Source of the DNA: CAVUFH01 sp963740835
GTDB taxonomy: Bacteria > Actinomycetota > Acidimicrobiia > IMCC26256 > PALSA-610
Length of the DNA stretch: 64,000 nt
Assembly (NCBI GenBank): GCA_963740835.1
Contig: CAVUFH010000003.1
Coordinates: forward strand, 1,873,444-1,937,443
Direction of reading: 5' to 3'
The notes below the pieces were generated by a model. The model saw only the letters and a list, made by a program, of their open reading frames with translations, was not told the origin of the DNA and ran no database searches. How positions within the stretch are numbered: position 1 is the first letter of the stretch; each line of letters begins with the position of its first letter. Positions 45,342-53,313 of this stretch are shown here, in pieces. A program made the position numbers and the translations under genes.

Positions 45342-46201
45342 CTACTCCTTGCCGAGTGCCTTGATGATCATGTCTGCCATGACCCTGTGCCCGAGGGCGG
45401 TTGGGTGGTACGCGAAGCCGTCGTCGGGCGTGTGTCCCGCGGTCCATCGCTGTGAAGCCGCGGCGCAACCGGTGTGATCGCCGGGGGCGGCGTAGGGATC
45501 GACAAAGAAGAGGTCGGACGTCTTGACGACGCTGAGGAAGATCTCTTCAAGCTGTTGGCCCATCGACCGTACGAGTTGGGCTTCTCCGTCGGTGAAGGAG
45601 AGTGCAGGACAGTTGTTGTCGCCGACTTCGCGGGGTAGGTCACGAACACGAGTGCCGCTGATGGTGCGGTCGCACTGATCTTGTCGATCATGCGTTGCAA
45701 TCCGTCCCTTGTCGCCGCCACCTTGGCGAGCAGATCAGGAGCCGTCGTGCAGACGGTGTTCGGGTCGCCGCACGCGACCGCGGTCGCGTTGTAGCCGATG
45801 TCGTTCCCGCCGACGGAGACGGTGATCAGCTTCGTGTTGCGAGTGATCGCCGTCAGCTGTGGCGGATTCTCTCCCTGGGCGGTCTCTATGACGTTCGGGA
45901 TAGTTGCGGCGCCACAGCTCACGTCGGTCAACTTCAGGCGGTAACGCTGCGCGACCAACTGCGGATAGCTGCGGTTCGAGCGACCGCAAACTGTCGACTG
46001 GACCGAGATCCCAAACCCCGAAGCAATAGAACTCCCGAGCGCGACATACTCATCGCCCGGATTCAGTGACGATTCCCTCGCTGCCGTTGATGTCGTGATT
46101 GCGCTCGTAGGCGCAGCTTCGGAAGAAGACGAGCTGCTCGAGCACCCGAAGGCTACGAGCACGAGAAATCCTGCGATCCCGCTCACTGCTTTCGGCTTCA
46201 T
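45342..46201 (-). CDS. SGNH/GDSL hydrolase lipoprotein, frameshifted
   Basis: Signal peptide with lipobox ending VAFGC, a Ser-rich linker, then SGNH blocks: ALGSSIASGFG (block I, Ser nucleophile), SVGGNDIG (block III) and DGFAYHPTALGH (block V, Asp-His). The frame breaks near 45631-45636 after VTYPA; the second part reads REVGDNNCPALSFTDGEAQL. Repaired length is about 286 residues. It is likely an exported esterase acting on lipids or cell-wall esters. No DosR-like box was found upstream. Confidence 0.8.
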
Positions 46202-46293
46202 CGTCGGATCGACTTTCCATCGCGATCGGATTCGGTCGAGCGCTCGAGGCTGCCGCGGTGCCGCCGGCGGGGACCGCGACGCTGTTCAGCGAG

Positions 46294-46313
46294 ACACAGA
46301 TATACACAGATAT
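46294..46313 (+). repeat. 10-bp tandem repeat upstream of the SGNH gene
   Basis: ACACAGATAT occurs twice in a row, an AT-rich patch in a GC-rich region, 93-112 nt upstream of the SGNH lipoprotein start. The 10-bp period equals one helical turn, as in tandem operator sites; no regulator is implied. Confidence 0.55.
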
Positions 46314-46411
46314 ACAAGCTGGCTCGCAGCGCTGGCCGACCGAGTTGGGCCAGGCCAACCGAGACCGAACCGGATCTGTCGCCTTACTTGGGAGAACGGG
46401 CCAAACCGGTG

Positions 46412-46456
46412 GAGCGGGTGACGAGGATCGAACTCGCATAGCCAGCTTGGAAGGCT
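46412..46456 (-). repeat. Left 45-bp direct repeat, tRNA-Gly(TCC) 3'-half (att-like)
   Basis: Identical to 51781-51825 over 45 bp. On the minus strand it reads as the 3' half of a tRNA-Gly: anticodon arm CAGCCTTCCAAGCTGG (anticodon TCC), T-arm GCGAGTTCGATCCTCGT and acceptor strand CACCCGCT, here followed by CCA. The D-arm and 5' acceptor strand are missing on the far side, so it is not an intact tRNA gene. Confidence 0.85.
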
Positions 46457-46613
46457 GCGTGTTACCGCGCGACGCTCGCGTGCCACCGCGTTCGTTGTCG
46501 CACCCAATCGTTACGCTCCCGATTGACGAGCAGTTCCGCGTCCTGCGCGGTGCGCGCTCCGGATCCCGACGTTGACGCGCCGCCCGTAATGTTCGCCGGT
46601 TCAGGAGCCGACG

Positions 46614-47243
46614 ATGAGCAGGCGCCTCTTCGGAACGATTCGCAAGCTGCCGTCCGGCCGATATCAGGCGCGACATGTCGACGCCTCGGGCCGTCGCCAC
46701 AGAGCACCGAACACGTTCGCGACGAAGGCGGACGCGGGACGCTGGCTGGCGGACGTCGAGGCAGCGATCGCGCGCGGAACCTGGATCGATCCCGACGCGG
46801 GGCGCGTCTTGCTCGCCGACTACGCGCAGGGCTGGATCGACTCGCGGCCCGGCTTGCGTCCACGTACGCGCGAGCTCTACCAGTCGCTCCTCGATCTGCA
46901 CCTCGCGCCGGCACTCGGTGACGTTGCGCTCGTATTCACGGGCGCGAAGGGCGCACCGTCGCGACGGTCGAATTGGTCGGTCAAGTGGCGAGCCGCCTGT
47001 CGGCACGTCGGCGTTGAAGGCCTGCGCTTCCACGATCTTCGGCACACCTGCAACACGCTTAGAGCTGCGACCGGAGCGAGCACCCGCGAGCTGATGCACC
47101 GGATGGCCCATTCCTCGGCCAGCGCCGCGCTCCGCTACCAGCACGCGACCAAGAAGCGTGACGCGGTCATCGCAGCCGCGCTCGACCGGCTCATCTGGAT
47201 ATCCAAGCCGGACGTGATATCGTCTAGTGAGCTAGACAGTTGA
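46614..47243 (+). pseudogene. int: Phage-type tyrosine integrase with internal deletion
   Basis: 209 residues against about 380 for the family. The N-terminus (GTIRKLPSGRYQARHVDASG, then the core-binding start YAQGWIDSRPGLRPRTRELY) is intact up to HLAPALGDV, then jumps to LVFTGAKGAPSRRSNWS near the C-terminus. HDLRHT and the tyrosine region (SAALRYQHATKKRD) remain, but the first catalytic Arg and most of the catalytic N-lobe are gone in frame. It should be inactive. AGGAG precedes the ATG at 46614. It lies 157 bp from the left repeat, where the original integrase would stand. Confidence 0.8.
47222..47237 (+). promoter_or_regulatory. Palindrome at the hicAB start, candidate operator
   Basis: GTCTAG-TGAG-CTAGAC is a perfect 6-bp inverted repeat ending 2 nt before the hicA start codon and overlapping the integrase end. 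Autoregulation by HicB or HicAB at such a site is usual for these modules. Confidence 0.6.
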
Positions 47244-47443
47244 TCGGTCGGGAAGTGCTCCGACGGACCAAACGACTCGGATGCATTGAGGTGCGCCGCC
47301 GCGGGTCGCACGTGATCGTGCGGTGTCCCGGCGGTTGCCAGACGGTCGTGCCCGTGCATGCGGGCGAGGACTTGCCGATCGGAACGCTGCGGAGCATCGA
47401 GAACGCACTGGAGCGATGCCTCGGCGAAAGGTGGCTGCGATGA
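47240..47443 (+). CDS. hicA: HicA-type mRNA interferase toxin
   Basis: 67 residues in the compact double-stranded-RNA-binding fold: GREVLRRTKRLGCIEVRRRG, then the catalytic-His region GSHVIVRCPGGCQTVVPVHA and LPIGTLRSIENAL. The start is a TTG at 47240, which keeps the conserved GREVLRRL-like N-terminus; no ribosome-binding site is clear. Its TGA overlaps the hicB ATG. Such modules stabilise mobile elements. Confidence 0.82.
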   Translation: MIGREVLRRTKRLGCIEVRRRGSHVIVRCPGGCQTVVPVHAGEDLPIGTLRSIENALERCLGERWLR

Positions 47444-47826
47444 CCAGGAGGAAGCGCTACGTCGCTGTGTACGAGCGAGATCGCGAGAGTGACGCGTGGC
47501 TCGTGCACGTCGACCGCATCAAGGCCTGCCACACGTATGGCCGCACACTCCGTCAAGCCGGTGAGCGCATCGAGGAGGCGCTCGCGCTTTGGCTCGACCG
47601 CGAACCAAACGAGTTCGTCCTCGAGCACCGGTGGCCGAGGGTTGTTTCCGAGGTAGCCACCGAAGTCTCTCAGGCTCGCAGCGCTGCCGCTGAGGCATCG
47701 CAGACCGCGAGCGAGGCGACAGCCCGAGCCGCGCGCCGACTCACCCGCATGGGCCTCAGCCGCCGCGACACCGCAGAGATCCTCGGAATCTCGCATCAGC
47801 GCGTGCAGCAGCTCCTCGCCTCGTAA
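47440..47826 (+). CDS. hicB: HicB-type antitoxin with C-terminal HTH
   Basis: 128 residues: N-terminal HicB-like degraded RNase H fold (YVAVYERDRESDAWLVHVDR, CHTYGRTLRQAGERIEEALA), a middle Ala/Glu-rich helix (EVSQARSAAAEASQTASEAT), and a C-terminal helix-turn-helix (GLSRRDTAEILGISHQRVQQ). The ATG at 47440 overlaps the toxin stop. The HTH could bind the palindrome at 47222-47237. Confidence 0.8.
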   Translation: MTRRKRYVAVYERDRESDAWLVHVDRIKACHTYGRTLRQAGERIEEALALWLDREPNEFVLEHRWPRVVSEVATEVSQARSAAAEASQTASEATARAARRLTRMGLSRRDTAEILGISHQRVQQLLAS

Positions 47827-47890
47827 TGCAGAATCGCTCTCAATCGGGTTCCTGCTCGAGTTCGCGAGTGCAGGCGCGCCTTCGTTCGTG

Positions 47891-47917
47891 GGGTCGGATG
47901 GCGCGCGCCCCCGACCC
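47891..47917 (+). terminator. Possible hairpin between hicB and the convergent recombinase
   Basis: GGGTCGG at 47891-47897 can pair with CCGACCC at 47911-47917 in the 113-bp gap between convergent genes. There is no T-run after it on either strand. The rest of the gap holds nothing recognisable. Confidence 0.4.
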
Positions 47918-47939
47918 GGCGTTATACGGGTGATCGTTG

Positions 47940-49229
47940 TCAAGCATCCTCCTCAGTGATGCGTTCGAGGAGGTTGTCGAAGAGGGCTTCACGGTCGGGT
48001 TGGTTGTGGTCGCGGGCGTGGTCGCGTTGCCGGAGGAGGACGGGGACGAACTCGGGTCCGGTCTGGAAGTAGGCGCAGGTTTCGCAGGCTGATTCCATGC
48101 GGCATTCGAGTTCGACGGGTCGGGTGCAGAGTCCGTTGCCGAGCATGCGGGCGTGTGCCTCGCGACGAAGGCGGATCATGGCCGCGGTCTCGATGTCGGC
48201 GGGCAGCGCGCCGGGAGTTCCGGCGGCGTTGTAGAGCGCGTCGATCTCCGCGGTGACGGCTTCGTATTCGTCGGCGACGACCCGATCCGCGATGCGGGCG
48301 TAGGTCAAGGTCATTTCCATGGAGCGGTGCCCGAGCAGCGCGGCGATCGCCTCGAGGCGCATCCCACGGTTGATGGCCTGGGTCGCGAGGGTGTGACGGA
48401 GTTGGTGGGGATGCACGTTTCCGATCCCGGCCTGCTTGGCGACGGTGGCGACGATGCGGTGCACGGTGCGCCGGCTGATCGGCGCATGCTCATCGGCAAT
48501 GAGCCGGCGGTGGCGGCGGATGTGCTCGGCGTTGGTCGCGGTCCATTCGGCGAGGAGCGCGACGAGGTCGGGGTGCAGCGGGATGTAGCGGTCGTTACGG
48601 AGCTTGCCGACCGGAACGCGTAGCCAGTGCGCGTCGCCGATCTGGGTCACGGCATCGGCGGCGAGTTCGCACAACTCAGTGGCGCGCAGCCCGGTGCGGG
48701 CCAGCATCTCGACCACGAGCCGGTAGCGCGGGAGTCGATGGGCACGCGCCGCGGCCATGAGCTTGGCGGCGGCACGGTCATCGAGGAACTTCGGCAACGG
48801 TTCGGGTCGGGGCGGGATGTCACCGTGCAGGATCGGGTTGCGGGCCGGCGCGTCGGGCCAGTCCCATTCGATGAGCCGCTCCAAGAAGATCCGGATCATG
48901 CGCAGCCGCTGGCGTTGGGTGTTCTTGGCCAGCGTTGGGTTGGTCGTGCCAGGTTGGGCGGCGAGCCACACCTTGTAGTCCTCGATGTTCGTCCGGGTGA
49001 TGCCGGCAACGACGGTGACCTCGGTGTTGTCGACGAGCCAACCGATGAACTGGCGCAACGTGAGGTCGGCCGCGTCGACACTGTGCGGCGCCAAGAACGT
49101 GGTGAGCTGGATCAGATAGCGGCGCATCGTCGCTGCCAACTGCGGCGCCCGCGCCGACAGCGCCGCCCACTCGCGATGCGACACCGGCGGCGCCGACCAC
49201 ACCTCGACCGCGGTCTCGACCGCGCTCAT
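47940..49229 (-). CDS. Tyrosine recombinase with Cys-rich C-terminus (second of tandem pair)
   Basis: 429 residues. Catalytic residues are visible: Arg in MLARTGLRATELCELA, HPHQLRHTLATQ, GHRSMEMTLTYARI with the nucleophile Tyr. An N-terminal SAM-like domain is present (QLTTFLAPHSVDAADLTLRQ). The C-terminal 90 residues carry CTRPVELECRMESACETCAY, a likely zinc site. This tail is common in site-specific recombinases encoded in tandem. Its ATG overlaps the stop of the next recombinase upstream (49226-49229). Confidence 0.88.
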   Translation of the reverse strand: MSAVETAVEVWSAPPVSHREWAALSARAPQLAATMRRYLIQLTTFLAPHSVDAADLTLRQFIGWLVDNTEVTVVAGITRTNIEDYKVWLAAQPGTTNPTLAKNTQRQRLRMIRIFLERLIEWDWPDAPARNPILHGDIPPRPEPLPKFLDDRAAAKLMAAARAHRLPRYRLVVEMLARTGLRATELCELAADAVTQIGDAHWLRVPVGKLRNDRYIPLHPDLVALLAEWTATNAEHIRRHRRLIADEHAPISRRTVHRIVATVAKQAGIGNVHPHQLRHTLATQAINRGMRLEAIAALLGHRSMEMTLTYARIADRVVADEYEAVTAEIDALYNAAGTPGALPADIETAAMIRLRREAHARMLGNGLCTRPVELECRMESACETCAYFQTGPEFVPVLLRQRDHARDHNQPDREALFDNLLERITEEDA

Positions 49230-50269
49230 CGACCGACCTCCTGGATCGCGATGAGCTCGGCCGCATGGCTCGCTTCGATCAGATCGGCCGCTCGTCGATA
49301 CTCCCGGGCGAGCCAGTCGTTGGTGAGATGCAGATACACCCGCGTCGACTCGATCGACCGATGCCCGGCCTGAGCCTGCACCGCTTCGAGCACCATCCCT
49401 GCTTCCCGCAGTCGGGTCAAACAGGTGTGGCGCAACTGGTGGCAGGTGCCGTGGGCGAGTCGGGCGCGGCGACGGGCGCCGGAGAGGATCTCGTCCACCC
49501 CTTCTGCCGACAGGGGCTGGCCGCGTCGCGGGCCCTTCAACACGACGAACACGCGATCCGTCGATGTCGAAGGTCGCTCGTCGCGCAAGTAATCGCCGAG
49601 CGCGACGAAGAACGGGTTCGCGACCGGCACGATCCGCTGATGGCCTCCCTTGCCCTCGGCGATGAACAACGACCGATCCGCGACGCGCACATCCGCCAGG
49701 CGGAGCCCGAGCACCTCGCAGCGGCGCAGGCCGCCCACCAACATGGCGAGGACCATCGCCCGATCGCGCTGCGTGCGTAACGCCGACAACAGTGCGCGCA
49801 CCTCTGCAGGAGCGAGGATCTTCGGAAGCGTGCGCGGCACCCGCACCAACGGGACAGTGCGCGATCGGCCGCCTCGCTGACGCGTCGACAGCCCACGCGG
49901 CACCGGGTTCACCGTGATCGACGTGTCACCACGCGCGACGAGATACGCATACAAGCCGGCCACCGACGACAGGCGACGGGCAATCGTGCGCGCCGACAAT
50001 CCCGACTCGCGATCCGACATGCGGATCACCGTGCGATCGCCGCGCTGCTGCGCGACGAACTCGAACACATCAGCCGGCTCCACAGCGACGGGGTCCTTGC
50101 CGACGACCGCGAAGAACGACTTCAAGTCGAACGCGATCGCCCGCAGCGTGTTCGGTCGCGCCCGCCCCGCAACGAACTCCAAATAGCGATCCACCAGCGG
50201 ATCACCCAGCTCGAAGCGGGCTTCACCCGCAGTCGTCGACGAACGGATCAGGCACGGAGAGAAAGTCAT
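49226..50269 (-). CDS. Tyrosine recombinase (first of tandem pair)
   Basis: 347 residues: N-terminal SAM-like domain (LVDRYLEFVAGRARPNTLRA), then the catalytic domain with Arg in MLVGGLRRCEVLGLRLADVR, HQLRHTCLTRLREAG and GHRSIESTRVYLHLTND. I chose the ATG at 50269 with GGGAG upstream; a GTG at 50290 is possible. The pair resembles the adjacent recombinases of Tn554-like and related elements, where both are needed for movement, but a third small partner was not found. Confidence 0.86.
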   Translation of the reverse strand: MTFSPCLIRSSTTAGEARFELGDPLVDRYLEFVAGRARPNTLRAIAFDLKSFFAVVGKDPVAVEPADVFEFVAQQRGDRTVIRMSDRESGLSARTIARRLSSVAGLYAYLVARGDTSITVNPVPRGLSTRQRGGRSRTVPLVRVPRTLPKILAPAEVRALLSALRTQRDRAMVLAMLVGGLRRCEVLGLRLADVRVADRSLFIAEGKGGHQRIVPVANPFFVALGDYLRDERPSTSTDRVFVVLKGPRRGQPLSAEGVDEILSGARRRARLAHGTCHQLRHTCLTRLREAGMVLEAVQAQAGHRSIESTRVYLHLTNDWLAREYRRAADLIEASHAAELIAIQEVGR

Positions 50270-50338
50270 CCGCGCAGGCTCCCAGCCCACCCAGATCGTG
50301 TCGCGGATGTCCCAAAGATCACCCGTGTATTAGGCGAT

Positions 50339-50881
50339 ATGGGAGAGCGCCGCACACGCGAGGGACGCGAGACTTCTCTCGTGGGCACCGTGCGATACGC
50401 AGTTCCGGCTGATGCCGCCGCGGTCGAGGCGGTGTGGTCTGCGGTGGCGGCAGAGGGTGAATGGATCGGCACGGAGATGCCACTTGACCCCCGATGGGGT
50501 GATCGCTTCCTCGCCGCACTCGCTCGCGAGGAGTCTGCGTGGTTCGTCGCCGATCGAGGCGAACAGGTTGTTGGCGGAGTGTTCGTCGATGCGGCACACG
50601 GTGTCGCGCACATCGGGATGGCGATCGTGGAGGGCCACCGCGGCGTCGGACTCGGTCGCTCCCTCCTGGACGCGGCCGTGAGTTGGGCACGCGATCGCGG
50701 ATGCCACAAGGTGGCGCTCGAGGTGTGGCCCCACAACACGCGAGCACGAAAACTCTACGAACACGCGGGCTTCGGTGACGAGGGATACCTGCGACGTCAG
50801 TATCGGCGCAAGAACGGCGCCCTGTGGGACACAGTCATCATGGGCTTGATCCTCGACGAGGACTCGTCCGGACGTCCGTAA
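50339..50881 (+). CDS. GNAT-family N-acetyltransferase
   Basis: 180 residues. Acetyl-CoA-binding motif A is VEGHRGVGLGRSLLDAAVSW, followed by KVALEVWPHNTRARKLYEHA. It resembles RimI/Rim-like or aminoglycoside-type acetyltransferases; the acceptor is unknown. The ATG at 50339 has a weak ribosome-binding site, and a GTG near 50381 would give a start closer to the conserved RYAVPADAAAVEAV. It is cargo of the island. Confidence 0.8.
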   Translation: MGERRTREGRETSLVGTVRYAVPADAAAVEAVWSAVAAEGEWIGTEMPLDPRWGDRFLAALAREESAWFVADRGEQVVGGVFVDAAHGVAHIGMAIVEGHRGVGLGRSLLDAAVSWARDRGCHKVALEVWPHNTRARKLYEHAGFGDEGYLRRQYRRKNGALWDTVIMGLILDEDSSGRP

Positions 50882-50937
50882 CGTCGGCTACCCATCCGGC
50901 GGTCGGGGGCAGTGCGCGAGGGTGCGATTCCGCGTCG

Positions 50938-51495
50938 TTACTGAACGCGGTAGCGGAGGTGGACAACGCCGCTGCTGAATCGGTGCTCGTCGATGAGCTC
51001 AAGATCGGCGCGCGTGTCAATCGGCAGTGCGGGGTTGCGTCCACCGAGGACGACCGGCCAGACGAACAGGGCCAGTTCGTCGACCAGCTCGGCGACGAGA
51101 GCCTGTGCGGCGAGGTTCGGGCCACCGACCAACAGATCCGCACGGGCGGTGGCCTTCAGATCGAGTACCGCGCTGGCGTCGAAGTGGCGTTCGACCCGAG
51201 TGTTCGCGGTGGGTGGCGCAATCAGAGTCGAGGAGTAGACGACCTTGTCTGCCGCCTGCCATGCATCCGCGTAGTCGGCCATGAGGTCCGACTGCGCGGC
51301 CAGGGTGGAGTCGGTCTCCCATACGGCCAGCGTCTCGTACATACGCCGCCCGTAGAGGTACGTGCCCGCGGACCGCATGAGCCTCGTGATGAACGCGAAG
51401 ACGTCGTCGTCCGGCCGACCCCAGTCGAAGGCGCCGTGTTCGTCCTCGGTGTAGCCGTCGAGGGACATGTTCGACCCGTAGATCAACTTCGCCAT
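50938..51495 (-). CDS. Dihydrofolate-reductase/RibD C-terminal-like reductase
   Basis: 185 residues: KLIYGSNMSLDGYTEDEHGA, LYGRRMYETLAVWETD, DKVVYSSTL, LLVGGPNLAAQAL, ELALFVWPVVLGGRNPALP. This is the RibD_C/DHFR fold with the NADPH-binding GGP turn. It is more like the yyaP/yjjK group than true DHFR, so the role is uncertain. AGGAG precedes the start; ATG at 51495 and 51498 are both possible. Confidence 0.82.
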   Translation of the reverse strand: MAKLIYGSNMSLDGYTEDEHGAFDWGRPDDDVFAFITRLMRSAGTYLYGRRMYETLAVWETDSTLAAQSDLMADYADAWQAADKVVYSSTLIAPPTANTRVERHFDASAVLDLKATARADLLVGGPNLAAQALVAELVDELALFVWPVVLGGRNPALPIDTRADLELIDEHRFSSGVVHLRYRVQ

Positions 51496-51498
51496 CAT

Positions 51499-51780
51499 CG
51501 GCTCCTGCCACCGTCGCAATCTCTCAACGACCTCGCCGTCCAACTGTAAGGCGGGGCGGCGTGAGGTCGATGTCCGTCCCAGACGTGCCGGTAGGTGGCG
51601 CCCGTAACCGCGAGCAACGGCGACCCGACGCGACATGGCGCGCACCAACCTGTCGATCTGCTCGGCTGCGACCAGGAGCGTCTCGTTAGGGCACGTAGAG
51701 GGCACGAGTGCCAGGTGTGCAGCAGCTGGATCGCTACTGTGCAGCGCTGCACAGGGACGCTGACCTGCATGTTCGTGTGA
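51499..51780. other. No gene recognised
   Basis: The stretch between the reductase gene and the right repeat has open frames on the minus strand only, without similarity to known proteins or a good start. I see no promoter or hairpin that I can support. Confidence 0.5.
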
Positions 51781-51825
51781 GAGCGGGTGACGAGGATCGA
51801 ACTCGCATAGCCAGCTTGGAAGGCT
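51781..51825 (-). repeat. Right 45-bp direct repeat, tRNA-Gly(TCC) 3'-half (att-like)
   Basis: Perfect copy of 46412-46456. Identity stops exactly before the CCA end of the tRNA (here CTC) on one side, and continues with one mismatch for CGTGT on the other. Again no 5' tRNA half follows. The 51826-52141 stretch beyond it holds no recognisable gene. Confidence 0.85.
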
Positions 51826-52141
51826 ACGTGTCACAACGCTGTGACCAGCACAAACACGGCGTTCTCACGCTTGTAGGCCGCGGATAGGCCGCGCCACATC
51901 CGAGGGCCGAGAGACCCGCACGCAAGGAGTCGACACCGTGACGGCGCGTCTTCCCGCCATCGTCACGTTTATGTGACGTATCTCCCACGGAACGTCACGC
52001 ATGTCCCGGGAACGTCACACATGACTACGGAACGGTCTGTCACGCGTAGCGCCGCCGTGCCGCTCGCGATCACGATGAACTTCGCCAGTCGTGGTCACCT
52101 CTCTTCCGGGTGGTACACGCGGCGAAGACCGGCCTGTCGCG

Positions 52142-52320
52142 TCACGTCGCCGGCTGGAAGTAGTTCTTCGTGAGCGCGTGTGAGACCTTCCTGCCGATGA
52201 CGTGCCCTTGGCGTCGGAGGTGCGGAAGTGGATACCGGCCCACACCCGTGCGTCGATGATCTCCTTGATCGCCTCGGAGAATCGGTCGAAGCTTGGCGAG
52301 ATGTCACGCCAGCTGTTCAC
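52142..52320 (-). pseudogene. C-terminal remnant of a vanadium-haloperoxidase/PAP2-type protein
   Basis: Minus-strand frames give SFDRFSEAIKEIIDARVWAG and GIHFRTSDAKG, then after a frame change HVIGRKVSHALTKNYFQPAT and a stop. I recognise this as the end of the haloperoxidase-like acid phosphatase family, in which RVWAGIHFR holds active-site residues. The rest of the gene is absent. It is joined head to head with the ppdK remnant. Confidence 0.65.
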
Positions 52321-52337
52321 CGCCGCGCGGTCGTGGC

Positions 52338-52696
52338 GGGAACAGCACCCCATGCTCGGGACACGCGGCGTTCGTCTCGGCATCCTGAAGGCCGACCTCT
52401 ACAAGATGCAGGTGCGCTCGATCGTCGGAGCGGCTCGGCACCGCGCCGCAAGCGGTGTCGAGCAGCGGGCCCGTCGAGTCGAGCCCGACCTGAAGATGAA
52501 CGGGTGCGGTGAGCACGGCGGCGACCCACAGTCGATTGCGCTGTTCGCGGAGCTCGGGCTCGATTACGTGTCCTGTTCTCCGTTCCGGGTGCCGATCGCG
52601 CGCCTCGCGGTTGCACAGGCGATCGTCGGTGCGAGCGCCTTCATCGGCGGTCTCGCCCCGTCGGATGCACCGCGCGCCTCGGACGAGAACCCGTGA
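52338..52696 (+). pseudogene. ppdK: ppdK remnant with central deletion
   Basis: EQHPMLGTRGVRLGILKADL and YKMQVRSIV match the C-terminal PEP-binding domain of pyruvate phosphate dikinase, and EHGGDPQSIALFAELGLDYV with SCSPFRVPIARLAVAQA match its very end. The roughly 100-residue segment between, including the catalytic Cys region, is replaced by unrelated sequence; everything upstream is missing. The stop overlaps the USP start (GTGA), as in the intact ppsA-USP pair at 5408. Confidence 0.75.
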
Positions 52697-53145
52697 CGGA
52701 CACGATCGTCGTCGGTGTCGATGACTCGTCCGGTGCCCGAGCCGCGCTCGCATGGGCGGTGCGCCAGGTCGCCGCGACCGAAGGCCGCCTGCGTGTCGTG
52801 TACGTGTTCGAGGCGGGCGGAGGCTGGATCAACCTCGACCATCACGAGGTCGCCCAGTGGGAGCAACGTGCGCAGGAGCAGGCCGACGACACGCTCTCGC
52901 GCATCGTGCACGACGTGATGCCACCCTCACGACGTGACGAAATCGAGCTCCGCGCCATCGCCGGTTCGGCTGCCGACATCCTCCGCGACCAAGCGCGGGG
53001 CGCGGCCCTGCTCGTGGTCGGATCGCGCGGCCAGGGCGGGTTCGCGAGCCTCGGGTCCGTGAGTCAGCGCCTGGCGCGGGACGCACCGTGCCCGCTCGTG
53101 ATCATCCCGCCGCTCGAGGCACACACGGCCCCGCCCACGAGCTGA
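52693..53145 (+). CDS. Universal stress protein with shortened ATP loop
   Basis: 150 residues, close to the USP at 4980-5411 (TIVVGVDDSSGARAALAWAV, CPLVIIP). The nucleotide loop reads GSRGQGGFASLGSVSQ, two residues shorter than the GSRGRGGFASLLLGS of its relatives, so the G-x9-G spacing is broken and ATP binding may be lost. The GTG at 52693 overlaps the ppdK remnant stop. Confidence 0.87.
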   Translation: MTDTIVVGVDDSSGARAALAWAVRQVAATEGRLRVVYVFEAGGGWINLDHHEVAQWEQRAQEQADDTLSRIVHDVMPPSRRDEIELRAIAGSAADILRDQARGAALLVVGSRGQGGFASLGSVSQRLARDAPCPLVIIPPLEAHTAPPTS

Positions 53146-53199
53146 GTCGGGCAGGACGAGCCGCCGGCTCAATCCGTCCGAGACGGGGATCCTTGTTCG

Positions 53200-53295
53200 T
53201 CAGCTCGTAGGAGGTCCGTCATCGTTGGCACACCACCGACGCCTGACCGAAGCAGACCGCCGCGGGTAGTCGATCGAGTACACGTACTTGATCAT
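53200..53295 (-). CDS. Possible 31-residue ORF (truncated protein start)
   Basis: MIKYVYSIDYPRRSASVRRR after GAGAGGAGCG, ending at a TGA. The first residues (MIKYVY) resemble starts of EthD-like or monooxygenase-like small proteins, but the rest does not, so it may be the truncated beginning of a lost gene. It lies upstream of nothing on its strand except 53146-53199, where nothing is seen. Confidence 0.3.
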   Translation of the reverse strand: MIKYVYSIDYPRRSASVRRRWCANDDGPPTS

Positions 53296-53313
53296 CGAGG
53301 GCGCTCCTCTCGT

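Larger units (their letters stand above)
46412..51825. mobile_element. tRNA-repeat-bounded integrative island, 5.4 kb
   Basis: The perfect 45-bp repeats at both ends are tRNA-Gly 3' halves, the usual crossover site of tyrosine-integrase elements. Inside are a deleted integrase next to the left repeat, hicAB, two overlapping tyrosine recombinases, a GNAT gene and a DHFR/RibD-like gene. None has a DosR-like box and none belongs to the surrounding stress theme. Gene remnants sit just outside the right repeat. A composite or decayed element is likely, because neither end keeps a complete tRNA. Confidence 0.78.

Noticed and set aside
46412..46456. Functional tRNA-Gly gene
   Set aside because: Only the anticodon arm to acceptor 3' end is present. 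The D-arm and 5' acceptor strand are absent at both copies.
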